Source of the DNA: Pseudomonas resinovorans NBRC 106553
Lineage (GTDB): Bacteria > Pseudomonadota > Gammaproteobacteria > Pseudomonadales > Pseudomonadaceae
DNA length: 64,000 nucleotides
Assembly: GCF_000412695.1 (NCBI RefSeq)
Contig: NC_021499.1
Span: forward strand, 868,001-932,000
Reading direction: 5' to 3'
Shown in pieces: positions 19,107-27,829 of the stretch. The notes below the pieces were generated by a model. It was not told the origin of the DNA, did not search any database, and worked only from the letters and a program-made list of their open reading frames with translations. Each line of letters opens with the position of its first letter. The first letter of the stretch is position 1. Both the position numbers and the translations under genes were made by a program.

Positions 19107-19305
19107 TTCTCTCAGTTTCAAGGCCCGGACAGCAAGTCCACCCGACCCGCCCAATCAGGTGCGTCGGCGCCGCCGATCCAACCGGGTCGAGCTGGCAACC
19201 GGGTCCGCACTGCCCAATCAGGCAGGCGACGAAAGCGGCGACACAATCGCCAGCACAGGACGAATTTCCCGAAGGGGGGCCCGCAGTCAGGGGCTCCCCT
19301 TTTTG
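19107..19305 (+). ncRNA. Candidate small RNA divergent from lrp
   Basis: A roughly 200-base interval with no credible reading frame starts after a possible -10 element TAAGAT (19101-19106) and ends in a strong intrinsic terminator. There is no good -35 hexamer, consistent with dependence on an activator. Two GGA motifs and the repeated GCCCAATCAGG may lie in loops. The start is an estimate and the RNA is predicted only from context; it matches no family I can name. Confidence 0.35.
19272..19305 (+). terminator. Intrinsic terminator on the plus strand
   Basis: AAGGGGGGCCC (19272-19282) pairs with GGGGCTCCCCTT (19290-19301), with one G-T pair and a short loop, followed at once by a T-run (19300-19304). 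This is a textbook rho-independent terminator. No annotated gene on the plus strand runs into it, so it implies a non-coding transcript. Confidence 0.75.
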
Positions 19306-19357
19306 TTGCGCGCGTGGCGGGGGGCCGTCGATTCACTCGCGAGACGGCCTCGGACCG

Positions 19358-19777
19358 TCAGACCAGTTGCGCCAGGCGCAACAGCCACCAGGCGAGGATC
19401 GCCAGTTGCACGAAGAACCCGGCAAACCGCAGCCAGACGAACAACGCACTGGTGCTGATCAGGTGCGCGCAGCTCTGGAAAATCCGCGCCCCGAGCAGCA
19501 GGCCGGCCAGCGGGTCGGTGATTGCGGTTTGGCCGGCGGCGATGGCGTAGATCAGCATGGCCGCCTGCAGCGGCAGGTTTTCCAGGGTATTGGCGTGGGC
19601 ACGCACCAGGCGCTTGCCAAAGGCGCTGGGGGTGTTGCTGCCATCGGCGGCGAAGACATTGACCTTCATCCGCCCGGTCAGTACCAGCAGGCCGCGCTGG
19701 TTCACCAGCAGGAACACCAGTAGCAGGCTCCAGGCCACCAGCCCGAGCAGGGCGGCGGCGGAAGGGGACAGGGGCAT
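19358..19777 (-). CDS. MAPEG family membrane protein
   Basis: A 139-residue integral membrane protein with four hydrophobic helices and the MAPEG pattern RAHANTLENLPLQAA (RAHxNxxE) after the first helix. The superfamily includes glutathione-dependent transferases and many uncharacterised bacterial proteins of unknown substrate. The ATG at 19777 gives a first helix at about 7-27. It is on the same strand as the cation efflux gene upstream, 59 bases away, and could be co-transcribed with it. Confidence 0.88.
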   Translation of the reverse strand: MPLSPSAAALLGLVAWSLLLVFLLVNQRGLLVLTGRMKVNVFAADGSNTPSAFGKRLVRAHANTLENLPLQAAMLIYAIAAGQTAITDPLAGLLLGARIFQSCAHLISTSALFVWLRFAGFFVQLAILAWWLLRLAQLV

Positions 19778-19836
19778 TGCGGACTCCTCGTTGTGGTTGG
19801 GCAGCGAGCGAGTCTAGAGAGGTTAGAGCAATTGCT

Positions 19837-20724
19837 CTAGTCTCGTTTCGCCACTTCGCTGGGGTCCGCATGCACCAGTACCTCGGCGCGGGGATACTGG
19901 CGGGTGATGGCTTCGGCGGCCTGTTCGCAGAGGGCGTGGGCATGGGACAGCGACAGCTCCCCCGGCAGCTCCAGGTGCAGTTGCACGTACCAGTGGCTGC
20001 CGGAAATCCGCGTGCGCACATCGTGGGCGCCGAGCACGCCGGGAACGGTGCAGGCCAGGCGATGCATGTCGGCACTGATCTGCGGCGAGAGTTCCTCGTC
20101 CATCAGCACCGCGACCGACTGCCGGGCGATGCCGATGGCGCTCCAGAGGATGTAGCCGGCGATACCCAGGCCGAACAGCGCGTCGGCCTGGAGCCAGCCC
20201 ACATTGGCCAATACCAGGGCGAGGAGGATGCCGCCATTGAGCAGCAGGTCGGAGCGGTAATGCAGCGAGTCGGCGCGGATGGCCGTGGAGCCGGTGGCGC
20301 GGACCACCTTGCGTTGCAGCAGCAGCAGGCCGGCGGTGAGCAACAGCGAGAAGATCATCACGCCGATACCCAGCGCCTCCGCCTCCAGTGCTTGCGGGTC
20401 GCCCAGGCGCTGGTAGGCCTGGGCCGCCACCAGCACGGCGCTGATGCTGATGAACAGCGCCTGGGCCAGGCCCGCCAGGGCTTCGGCCTTGCCGTGGCCG
20501 TAGCGGTGGTCGTCGTCCGCCGGTTTCAGCGCATAGCGCACCGCCAGCAGGTTGAGCAGCGACGCCGCGCTGTCCATCAGCGAATCGGTGAGGCCGGCCA
20601 GCAGGCTGACCGAGCCGCTCATGGCCCAGGCCACGGCCTTGGCCAGTACCAGGGTGATGGCCACCGCGAGGGACGCACGGGTAGCCAGGCGCAGCAGTCG
20701 CGCATGCTGGCGGGGCGAAGTCAT
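19837..20724 (-). CDS. Cation diffusion facilitator, FieF/YiiP-like
   Basis: Inner-membrane proton antiporter exporting Zn2+/Fe2+ or related divalent metals. The 295-residue protein has six transmembrane helices, with the transport-site motif TDSLMDSAAS (Asp45/Asp49 type) in helix 2 and DSLHYRSD (His/Asp) in helix 5; the cytoplasmic loop HRYGHGKAEALAGL matches FieF closely. A C-terminal cytoplasmic metal-binding domain follows (VLGAHDVRTRISGSHWYVQLHL). The start overlaps the stop of the DinB gene (ATGA), so the two are translationally coupled. Confidence 0.93.
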   Translation of the reverse strand: MTSPRQHARLLRLATRASLAVAITLVLAKAVAWAMSGSVSLLAGLTDSLMDSAASLLNLLAVRYALKPADDDHRYGHGKAEALAGLAQALFISISAVLVAAQAYQRLGDPQALEAEALGIGVMIFSLLLTAGLLLLQRKVVRATGSTAIRADSLHYRSDLLLNGGILLALVLANVGWLQADALFGLGIAGYILWSAIGIARQSVAVLMDEELSPQISADMHRLACTVPGVLGAHDVRTRISGSHWYVQLHLELPGELSLSHAHALCEQAAEAITRQYPRAEVLVHADPSEVAKRD

Positions 20725-21224
20725 GCCGGCTCCGGCTTGAAGTAGATGAAGTCCATGGCGGGCGTTTCCAGGCCCATGGCCGATAGCGCCGCGGACGCCT
20801 GGCCGCGGTGGTGGGTACCGTGGTTGACCAGGTGGGTGAGGATGTCGGCCAGGGAGCGCTGCTGGGGTTCGCCGCGCATGTTGCGGTAATCCCGTGGGGT
20901 CAGCAGGTCGGCGTCATCCAGGCCGGCCAGCAGTGCCTGCCAGGCCTGGACGCCCTGGGCCAGGAAGGCGGCAAGCTGCTCGCGGTCGGCGGCCACTTCC
21001 ACATCCAGGCGTGTGTAGGGCGGCGCTTCCCGGCGCACCCGCGCCAGCCAGATGCGATCCACCGCCGCCAGGTGGTTCAGGGTGCCGTGCAGGCTGCCGA
21101 AAAACAGCCCGCAGGGTGCGCGGTAGCCCGTCTCATCCACTTGCCGCAGGCTTTCCAGCAGGCGCTGGTAGGCCCAGCCGTGGTAGGCCAGCAGGTGCTG
21201 GAAGTGACGAGCCAGCGCGCCCAT
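20721..21224 (-). CDS. DinB-family (YfiT-like) metal-binding protein
   Basis: A 167-residue four-helix-bundle protein of the DinB superfamily. The metal-triad histidines are visible in GTLNHLAAVDRIWL and the paired HH of LVNHGTHHRGQASA. The superfamily includes bacillithiol/mycothiol-dependent transferases; the substrate here is unknown. It lies between an upstream lipoprotein gene and the FieF-like pump, overlapping the latter by 4 bases. Confidence 0.88.
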   Translation of the reverse strand: MGALARHFQHLLAYHGWAYQRLLESLRQVDETGYRAPCGLFFGSLHGTLNHLAAVDRIWLARVRREAPPYTRLDVEVAADREQLAAFLAQGVQAWQALLAGLDDADLLTPRDYRNMRGEPQQRSLADILTHLVNHGTHHRGQASAALSAMGLETPAMDFIYFKPEPA

Positions 21225-21225
21225 C

Positions 21226-21645
21226 TCAGGCGGCCGGGGGCAGCCCGTAGGCGGCCAGCTGCTGCAGGCTGCCGCTGCGCTGGAGCAGCTGCGGATTGTC
21301 CAGCGGCAGGTCGTGGCCGGTTTCGCGGGCGATGATCGCTTTCAGGCGGGCGGTGTCGACCTTGCCGTCGGCGGTGATGGCTTCGCGCAGGGCCTCGGGG
21401 GAAACCTGGGCGCTCTGGCCGCCGGGCAGGTAGATGGCACCGGTGGCGAAGTCGACCGCGAAGGCGATCAGACCGGGAATCACGAAGAACAGAATTCCGA
21501 TGGCATTCATGGCGGCGACGACGGGGTCGATCTTGCCCTCGATCTGACCACGGCGATCCGGGTAGAACAGCGTGCCGCACGCGGACAGCTGGGTTAGCAG
21601 GGCAGCGGCGACGGCGCCGCCGATCAAACGGGAAGCAATGCGCAT
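21226..21645 (-). CDS. Small lipoprotein of unknown function
   Basis: A 139-residue predicted lipoprotein: signal peptide MRIASRLIGGAVAAALLTQ followed by lipobox LSAC with the acceptor cysteine near residue 24. A hydrophobic segment at about 48-68 (GILFFVIPGLIAFAVDFATG) follows a YPDRRGQIEGKIDP stretch seen in related Pseudomonas proteins. The ATG at 21645 has AGGAG 6 bases upstream, better than the ATG at 21651. Homologues are sometimes labelled polyribonucleotide nucleotidyltransferase; nothing in the sequence supports that. Confidence 0.82.
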   Translation of the reverse strand: MRIASRLIGGAVAAALLTQLSACGTLFYPDRRGQIEGKIDPVVAAMNAIGILFFVIPGLIAFAVDFATGAIYLPGGQSAQVSPEALREAITADGKVDTARLKAIIARETGHDLPLDNPQLLQRSGSLQQLAAYGLPPAA

Positions 21646-21772
21646 GAGCATCTCCTGATCGAAAGATCGCAACTATACCAAGCCACTTGCCGTAAAACTG
21701 CCTGGTATCGCTCAGACCCCGGCAAGTGACTGGCAGTTCGCCGGTATACTTCCGCGCCTGCCTGGAGAGTCC

Positions 21773-24295
21773 ATGAATCCCTTACCCATCGATGCCGTCC
21801 TGCCCGACTTGCGGGCCGCCCTGCGTTCCCGTCACGAAGCCGTGCTGGAGGCGCCCCCCGGCGCCGGCAAGACCACCCGGGTGCCGCTGGCGCTGCTGGA
21901 TGAGCCCTGGCTGGCGGGGCAGCGCATCCTCATGCTGGAACCGCGCCGGTTGGCCGCCCGCGCTGCCGCGGAACGCCTGGCGAGCGAGTTGGGCGAGGCG
22001 GTGGGGGAGACCGTGGGCTACCGCATCCGCCTGGAATCCAGGGTCGGCCCGCGCACCCGCATCGAGGTGGTGACCGAGGGCATCCTGGCCCGCCGCCTGC
22101 AGGAAGACCCGGCGCTGGAAGGCGTCGGGCTGGTGATATTCGACGAATTCCACGAACGCAGCCTGGACGCCGACCTGGCCCTGGCGCTGACCCTCAACGG
22201 CCGCGCCCTGTTGCGGGACGAGCCGCCGCTGAAGGTGCTGCTGATGTCCGCCACCCTGGAAGGCGAGCGCCTGTCGCGCTTGCTGGACGACGCGCCGGTG
22301 GTGCGCAGCGAGGGTCGTATGTTCCCCGTCGAGCAGCGCTGGGGACGGCCCAGCCAGCCCGGCGAGGCGCTGGAGCCACGGGTGCTGCAGACCGTGATCC
22401 AGGCCCTGGCCGACGAAGCCGGCAGCTTGCTGGTCTTCCTTCCCGGCCAGGCGGAGATCCGCAGAGTCGCCGAACAGCTGGGCGAGCGCCTGGACGGTCG
22501 CGGCGACATCCTGCTTTGCCCGCTCCACGGCGACCTGGACCTGGCCGCCCAACGTGCCGCCATCGAGCCGGCACCGGCCGGCAAGCGCAAGGTGGTGCTG
22601 GCCACCAACATCGCCGAGACCAGCCTGACCATCGACGGCGTTCGCGTGGTGGTGGACGCCGGCCTGGAGCGGGTGCCGCGCTTCGATCCCGCCAGCGGCA
22701 TGACCCGCCTGGACACCCAGCGCATTTCCCGCGCCTCCGCCACCCAGCGTGCCGGCCGTGCCGGACGCCTGCAGCCGGGCGCCTGCTACCGTCTCTGGTC
22801 CGAGACGCAGCACGAACAACTGGCCGCCCACGGCAGCGCCGAGATCCTGCAGGCCGACCTCGCCGGTCTGGCCCTGCAACTGGCCCGTTGGGGCGTCGGC
22901 GACCCGAATGAACTGGCCTGGCTCGACCCGCCGCCAGCCGCTGCCTACGCCCAGGGCCGCGACCTGCTGCAGCGTCTCGGCGCCCTGGCCGGGGATGGCA
23001 GCCTGAACCGTCATGGCCAGGCCATGGCGGAGCTGCCCGCGCACCCGCGCATCGCCCATCTGCTGCTACGTGGCCAGGCCCTGGGCCTTGGCGCCCTGGC
23101 CTGCGACCTGGCCGCGCTGCTCGGCGAGCGCGACATCGGCCGGGGCGCTGGCGCCGACCTGCATGGCCGCGTGGCCCTGCTGGCCGGCGAGGACCGGGCT
23201 GCGCGCGGTGCCCGTGGCGGCGTACAACGTGCCCGCCAACTGGCGCGGCAGTTCCGCTCCTACCTGCGCGGCCCGGCCAGCGACGCGGTGGCCGACCCGC
23301 AGCACCCGCGCTGGCTCGGGTGCCTGCTGGCCTTCGCCTACCCGGACCGCATCGCCCAGCAACGCCGGGCCGGCGGCGCCGACTACCGCCTGGCCAACGG
23401 CCGCGCGGCGACTTTCGGCGAGCCGGATGCATTGATGAAGGAGCCCTGGCTGGTGATCGCCGATCTCGGCAGCCGCCAGGGGCAGCGCGAAGAACGCATC
23501 TACCTCGCGGCCGACCTCGATCCGGCGCTGTTCGACGGCCCCCTGGCGGAGCAGGTGAGCCGTCAGGAGCTGCTGGACTGGGATGAGCGCGAAGGAGTGC
23601 TGCGCGCGGAGCGGCAACTCAAGGTCGGCGAGCTGGTGCTGGCCCGCGAAGCGCTGGCGGGGCTGGACGACGAGATGCGGGCGCGGGCGCTGCTGGGCCT
23701 GGTGCGGCGCAAGGGCCTGGAGCTGCTGCCGTGGAATCCCGAGCTGCGCCAGTGGCAGGCGCGGGTGGCGCTGCTGCGTCGCCTGGACCTCGCCGGCAAG
23801 GGCGACAGCGAGTGGCCGGACCTCTCCGACGCCGCGCTGCTGGCCAGCCTGGAAGACTGGCTGCAGCCCTGGCTGGGCAAGGTAAGCCGCCTCAGCCATT
23901 TCGCCAACCTGGACCTCGCCGGCATGCTCCAGGGCCTGCTGCCCTGGCCGTTGCCGCAACGCCTCGACGAATTGGCGCCGCGCACCCTGGAGGTCCCTTC
24001 CGGTTCACGCATCCGCCTGGATTACAGCGAAGAGATGCCGGTGCTCGCCGTGCGCCTGCAGGAGTTGTTCGGCCTGGCCGACACTCCGCGCATCGCCGGT
24101 GGCCGCCAGGGCGTCAAGTTGCACCTGCTGTCGCCGGCCCAGCGCCCGGTGCAGGTCACCCAGGACCTGGCGAGCTTCTGGCGCAACACCTATGCCGAGG
24201 TGAAGAAGGACCTGAAGGGGCGTTATCCCAAGCACTACTGGCCGGACGATCCCCTGGTGGCCGAGCCCACCGCCCGGGCCAAGCCCCGGCGCTAG
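21773..24295 (+). CDS. hrpB: ATP-dependent RNA helicase HrpB
   Basis: DEAH-box RNA helicase of 840 residues. Motifs in order: Walker A GAGKTTRVPL near residue 30, DEFHER (motif II), SATLEG (III), ATNIAETSLTI (V) and QRAGRAGR (VI) near residue 325; the HrpB-specific C-terminal domain fills the last third and ends in the expected RYPKHYWPDDP segment. Its physiological substrates are poorly known; the Xanthomonas relative affects mRNA processing. It faces the FieF/DinB/lipoprotein genes and is convergent with the EEP phosphatase. Confidence 0.95.
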   Translation: MNPLPIDAVLPDLRAALRSRHEAVLEAPPGAGKTTRVPLALLDEPWLAGQRILMLEPRRLAARAAAERLASELGEAVGETVGYRIRLESRVGPRTRIEVVTEGILARRLQEDPALEGVGLVIFDEFHERSLDADLALALTLNGRALLRDEPPLKVLLMSATLEGERLSRLLDDAPVVRSEGRMFPVEQRWGRPSQPGEALEPRVLQTVIQALADEAGSLLVFLPGQAEIRRVAEQLGERLDGRGDILLCPLHGDLDLAAQRAAIEPAPAGKRKVVLATNIAETSLTIDGVRVVVDAGLERVPRFDPASGMTRLDTQRISRASATQRAGRAGRLQPGACYRLWSETQHEQLAAHGSAEILQADLAGLALQLARWGVGDPNELAWLDPPPAAAYAQGRDLLQRLGALAGDGSLNRHGQAMAELPAHPRIAHLLLRGQALGLGALACDLAALLGERDIGRGAGADLHGRVALLAGEDRAARGARGGVQRARQLARQFRSYLRGPASDAVADPQHPRWLGCLLAFAYPDRIAQQRRAGGADYRLANGRAATFGEPDALMKEPWLVIADLGSRQGQREERIYLAADLDPALFDGPLAEQVSRQELLDWDEREGVLRAERQLKVGELVLAREALAGLDDEMRARALLGLVRRKGLELLPWNPELRQWQARVALLRRLDLAGKGDSEWPDLSDAALLASLEDWLQPWLGKVSRLSHFANLDLAGMLQGLLPWPLPQRLDELAPRTLEVPSGSRIRLDYSEEMPVLAVRLQELFGLADTPRIAGGRQGVKLHLLSPAQRPVQVTQDLASFWRNTYAEVKKDLKGRYPKHYWPDDPLVAEPTARAKPRR

Positions 24296-24307
24296 GCGCG
24301 GGGCTTT

Positions 24308-24329
24308 CCCGTAGGGACGCCCCTACGGG
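24308..24329. terminator. Bidirectional hairpin between hrpB and the EEP gene
   Basis: CCCGTAGGG and CCCCTACGGG form a 9-10-bp stem with a 3-base loop in the 27-base gap between two convergent genes. The right arm runs into the EEP stop codon at 24323-24325. It could terminate either transcript, though T-tracts are weak. Confidence 0.6.
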
Positions 24330-25411
24330 TGTACCGAGGGCAGGAAGAAGCGCGCGGCCAGCGGCAGGTGGTCGGAAATGCGCAGGGTATCGTCCTGGCG
24401 CACCCGCGCCTCGATACGGGTCAGGTTGGGGCTGTGGAACACATAGTCCAGGGTGCGGTCCGGCCCCTTCACCCGTGGGTCGTTGGGGTAGTGGGTGAAC
24501 CAGCGGGCCTGCTGCGCGCCACCGGATTCCTCGAGGCTCGGGATCATCGGGTAGCGGCTCCACAGGGTCTTCAGCTCGCTATTGCGGGGATAGTGGCTGC
24601 GTTGCACCTGTGGCAGGCGATCGTACTGGCCGGTAGGCAATTGGCTGAAGTCGCCGGTCAGGACCCAGGGCAGCTTCTCGCTCTGCAGTTGGTCGAGCAG
24701 GCCGCGGGTCATGGCCACCTGGCGCTTGAGGGTGGTCGGGTCGTCGCTCAGGGCGTCCAGGTGCGTATTGATCACCGCCAGGCGCCCGCCGTCGCGAATC
24801 GGCAGGTAGCTCACCAGCAAGGCGCGCTTCTTGTCGAACTGCCGGCTCACCGGATCATTCAGCGCCAAGGGCAATTGCAGTCGCTCGGCGCTCTCGATCT
24901 TGAAGCGGCTGAGGGTAGCCAGCTTCATGCCGACGCTGCCGAGGATGTGCGCCTGCGGAACGAAGGCGGCCTTCCAGTAGAAGGCCTGGCTGGTACAGGG
25001 GTAGAGGTCCGCCAGGCGCTCCTGGAGCTGGGCCAGCTGGTCCTGGTAGTCCGTCGCGCGCGCGCCCTCGTGCAGTTCCTGGAGGTTGACGATGTCGGGC
25101 TGCTCCTCGCGAATCACCCGTACCACCTCGTCCAGGCTGTAGGCCAGGTCCTCGGGGGTGGGGCGCTCGTCCGGGCCTTCGCCATCGGGCAGGTCGTTGT
25201 AGAAGACGTAGCGCTTGCCGGCCAGGTACTGGAGGTTCCAGGTCATCACCTTGAGCGCCTGTCCGGGCTGCAGCAGCGGCGCTTCGGCCTGGCACGTCAG
25301 GATCGCCGGCTCGCGCGCCGCCGGGTGCCAGGTAAGTGCATAGATCAGGGCGACCAGGGCGACAGCCACGGCCGACAGGCTGAGCAGGGCATAACGCAGG
25401 ACTCGGGGCAT
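24323..25411 (-). CDS. Membrane-anchored endonuclease/exonuclease/phosphatase family protein
   Basis: A 362-residue EEP-superfamily hydrolase with an N-terminal transmembrane segment (about 5-27) that probably tethers the catalytic domain outside the cytoplasm. The fold's motifs are present: MTWNLQYL, NLQELHEG (metal-binding Glu), NTHLDAL, LTGDFSQLP and the terminal ISDHLPLAARF. Members include nucleases and phospholipid or inositol phosphatases; an export-facing anchor favours a lipid or extracellular substrate, which is inference. The gene stands alone. Confidence 0.85.
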   Translation of the reverse strand: MPRVLRYALLSLSAVAVALVALIYALTWHPAAREPAILTCQAEAPLLQPGQALKVMTWNLQYLAGKRYVFYNDLPDGEGPDERPTPEDLAYSLDEVVRVIREEQPDIVNLQELHEGARATDYQDQLAQLQERLADLYPCTSQAFYWKAAFVPQAHILGSVGMKLATLSRFKIESAERLQLPLALNDPVSRQFDKKRALLVSYLPIRDGGRLAVINTHLDALSDDPTTLKRQVAMTRGLLDQLQSEKLPWVLTGDFSQLPTGQYDRLPQVQRSHYPRNSELKTLWSRYPMIPSLEESGGAQQARWFTHYPNDPRVKGPDRTLDYVFHSPNLTRIEARVRQDDTLRISDHLPLAARFFLPSVHP

Positions 25412-25499
25412 CGGAATGGGGCGGGACTATGCTGGAAGTGGGGCGAGCATACCCGAGCCGCTGCCGCCGCCCAAGTCAGGCTCGCACGGGAGACAGGCA

Positions 25500-25748
25500 A
25501 TGGACAGCGAAGTGCGGATAGCCCGCAAGGGACCCTATGAGGTGGACGTGGTGGCCGGCCAGGACTACTTCTGGTGCCGCTGCGGGCGCAGCCAGAAGCA
25601 ACCGTTCTGTGATGGATCGCACAAGGGTACTGGCCTAGCGCCACTCAAATATCATGCAGATGTCAGCGAAACCCTGTATTTCTGTGGCTGCAAGCACAGC
25701 CATACGCCGCCCTGTTGCGATGGCACCCACAACCAATTGAACGACTGA
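25500..25748 (+). CDS. CDGSH iron-sulfur domain protein (tandem)
   Basis: An 82-residue protein containing two CDGSH cluster-binding motifs, CRCGRSQKQPFCDGSH and CGCKHSHTPPCCDGTH, each expected to hold a [2Fe-2S] cluster through three Cys and one His. This double-motif layout matches type-3 (MitoNEET-related) bacterial proteins. I used the ATG at 25500 (MDSEVRIARKG); a longer upstream extension is not conserved-looking. It may be co-transcribed with the solute-binding protein gene 13 bases downstream. Confidence 0.93.
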   Translation: MDSEVRIARKGPYEVDVVAGQDYFWCRCGRSQKQPFCDGSHKGTGLAPLKYHADVSETLYFCGCKHSHTPPCCDGTHNQLND

Positions 25749-25761
25749 TCCGGGAGCCGGC

Positions 25762-26562
25762 ATGCAGCTGGGCGTAGTCCTCTGGTCAATGCAGGCCGCT
25801 TTTTCGCGAGCCTGGCGCCGACTCTGGCCAGCCGGCCTGTTGCTGCTGCCCGGCCTGGCGGGCGCGGCAGAGCCGGTCACCTTGCGCGTGATGACCGATT
25901 TCTGGCCGCCGTTTCGCATTGCCGGAGACGACGGGCAATTGCGTGGCCTGGACATGGACCTGCTGGCAGAGCTGGAGCGCCGCACCGGCTTGCGCTTCGA
26001 GGTGCAGCGCGCGCCCTGGTCGCGGGGGCTGGCGGCCCTGGAGCGGGGCTCGGCGGACCTGATGACCGGCCTGGCCAAGACCCCCGAGCGTGAAGCCTAC
26101 ATCGACTACCTCGAACGTCCCTATTTCACCTGCGCGCCGCGCTTCTACGGTTTGCCGGAACAGGCGCAAGGCATCACCGGCTATCCGCAGCTGGGCCAGT
26201 ACGACATCGGCTACGTACGGGGATCGGCCTACTTCGAACCCTTCGACTCCGACCGCTCGTTGCGCAAGGTCGGTGTCGGCAACGAAGGGCAATTGCTCGA
26301 CATGCTGCGCCACAAGCGCTTGCAACTGGTGATAGGCACCGACTGCCAGGTGGACTACGAGCTGCTGAGCGACCCGCAACTGGCCGGCCGCATCGTCAAG
26401 CTGGCCTATCGGCCGCCGGCGCGCACCGAGCTGTTCATCGGCTTCTCCCGCCAGCGTCCGCTGCAGGCGCAGCGCGAGGCGATCGCCCAGGCACTGGGAC
26501 AGATGATCGATGAAGGCTGGGTACTGGACGCCGCGCGGCGCTACGGCCCCGGCGCTCAGTGA
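25762..26562 (+). CDS. Periplasmic substrate-binding protein, SBP_bac_3 type
   Basis: A 266-residue polar-amino-acid-type binding protein. The N-terminal part has a positively charged segment and a hydrophobic core ending LAGAAEPVT, a likely signal peptide with cleavage near residue 35. The mature protein has VMTDFWPPF, GLDMDLLAELERRTG and ADLMTGLAKTPERE, matching the family. GGGAG sits 6 bases before the ATG. No transporter genes are adjacent, so it is an orphan binding protein, perhaps sensory. Its end overlaps the convergent VOC gene by 7 bases. Confidence 0.85.
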   Translation: MQLGVVLWSMQAAFSRAWRRLWPAGLLLLPGLAGAAEPVTLRVMTDFWPPFRIAGDDGQLRGLDMDLLAELERRTGLRFEVQRAPWSRGLAALERGSADLMTGLAKTPEREAYIDYLERPYFTCAPRFYGLPEQAQGITGYPQLGQYDIGYVRGSAYFEPFDSDRSLRKVGVGNEGQLLDMLRHKRLQLVIGTDCQVDYELLSDPQLAGRIVKLAYRPPARTELFIGFSRQRPLQAQREAIAQALGQMIDEGWVLDAARRYGPGAQ

Positions 26563-26993
26563 GCGTGGGGCTCGACGTAGAGCTCGTAACCCGCATCCAG
26601 CTCCATGTCCCAGAAGGCCGCCTCGATCTTGTGCCCGTCCGGGTCACGGACGAAGCAGCCATAGTAGGGCTCGCCGTACTCCGCCCGTGGACCCGGTTCG
26701 CCATCGCCCTGGCCGCCGGCATCCAGGGCCGCTTCGAAGAACTCGAGCACCGCTGCCTTGCTGGAAGCGAAAAAGCCGATGTGGGTACCGTTGCCAACGC
26801 TGGCCGGGCGGCCGTCGATGGGCTTCTGCACCCAGAACTCGGGGTATTCGCGCCCATAGGCCACGGCGCCGGGGTGCTCCATGATGCGCTTGCAGCCCAG
26901 GGTGGGCAGGACCTTGTCGTAGAAGGCAGTGGCGCGCTCGAAGTCGTTGGTGCCCACCGAAATGTGGGACAGGATGCTGGGATTCTCGGCCAT
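26556..26993 (-). CDS. VOC family (glyoxalase/bleomycin-resistance fold) protein
   Basis: A 145-residue vicinal-oxygen-chelate protein: HISVGTNDFERATAFYDKVL opens the first beta-alpha-beta module and DPDGHKIEAAFW closes the second. Likely metal ligands are the early His and the Glu in KIEAAF. The family includes glyoxalases, dioxygenases and resistance proteins; the sequence does not pick one. Its 3' end overlaps the convergent binding-protein gene by 7 bases. Confidence 0.87.
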   Translation of the reverse strand: MAENPSILSHISVGTNDFERATAFYDKVLPTLGCKRIMEHPGAVAYGREYPEFWVQKPIDGRPASVGNGTHIGFFASSKAAVLEFFEAALDAGGQGDGEPGPRAEYGEPYYGCFVRDPDGHKIEAAFWDMELDAGYELYVEPHAH

Positions 26994-27088
26994 CGAAATT
27001 CCTCCTTGAGTGGCCCGGAAAGCCTAGCAGCCGGTGGCGATTCCACCTGCACCTGGTCCGGTTGCCACCCTTAGCGGGGCCAGCCGGA

Positions 27089-27754
27089 TCATTGCTCGGT
27101 GGCGGCCTGCTCCGTCACCAGGGTGAACATCCGGTACAGGGCAATGCTGACGAACAGCTGGAAGAAGCTGTTGATGCTTTCCAGGATCACGGTGCCCACC
27201 GGGTCGGGGTTTTGCCCGAGTTCGCGGTAGGCGAACCAGTCCACCACCCAGATCGGCCCCATCACCAGCAGCACGCAGGCGAGGATGGTCCAGAAGTGCC
27301 CACGGGTCAGGGCGAAGCTTTCCTTCACGGCGTCCAGCGGCGCCTTGCCGTCGAGCACCAGCAGGTACTCGGCGAAGGCCAGTTTGATCATCACGTAGAG
27401 GCCGGGAATGATCAGCAGCCAGGCGCCCACCATGATTAGCAGGGTGCTGATGGCCGCCAGCACGGCGAAGGACGGCCAGCGGAACAGCGCCATCTCCAGC
27501 ACCTGCCGTGGCTTGAGGTGGATACGGTGGCTGCGGCTGTCGACGTAGATGATCAGCGCACCGACGTAGAGCGGGTAGAACAGCATGCTGACGATGATCG
27601 ACGCGCCCTGGGACTTGTCCGGGCCAAGCCAGGAAACCAGGCCTTGCTGGGCGATGGCCTCGATCAGGATGGTCGGCAGGCAGAGCAGGGCGATGGCGCC
27701 CGCATTGCGCGAAAGGAAGTACCAGGAGGATCGCAGCAGCTCGAAGGGATTCAT
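27089..27754 (-). CDS. YciC-like polytopic membrane protein
   Basis: A 221-residue inner-membrane protein with about five to six hydrophobic helices and the UPF0259/YciC-like pattern: MNPFELLRSSWYFLSRN at the start, PLYVGALIIYVD in the middle, and SFALTRGHFWTILACV near residue 145. Role unknown; relatives are associated with the envelope. GAATG and ATG spacing at 27754 are acceptable. No obvious operon partner. Confidence 0.8.
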   Translation of the reverse strand: MNPFELLRSSWYFLSRNAGAIALLCLPTILIEAIAQQGLVSWLGPDKSQGASIIVSMLFYPLYVGALIIYVDSRSHRIHLKPRQVLEMALFRWPSFAVLAAISTLLIMVGAWLLIIPGLYVMIKLAFAEYLLVLDGKAPLDAVKESFALTRGHFWTILACVLLVMGPIWVVDWFAYRELGQNPDPVGTVILESINSFFQLFVSIALYRMFTLVTEQAATEQ

Positions 27755-27829
27755 CTGGGGGCATTCACATCTTGCGGCAGTCGGTCTTGGGGACTTTAGC
27801 CCAAGCCGGGGCCACCTCCCAAGGCCGGC

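Larger units (their letters stand above)
18988..19357. other. 370-bp gap: Lrp promoter, inverted repeat and candidate sRNA
   Basis: No protein gene is supported here. The left half is AT-rich for this genome and holds the regulatory region of the lrp-like gene. The right half holds an apparent divergent transcript that ends in an intrinsic terminator at 19272-19305. The direct repeat GCCCAATCAGG occurs twice, at about 19149 and 19213. Confidence 0.7.
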
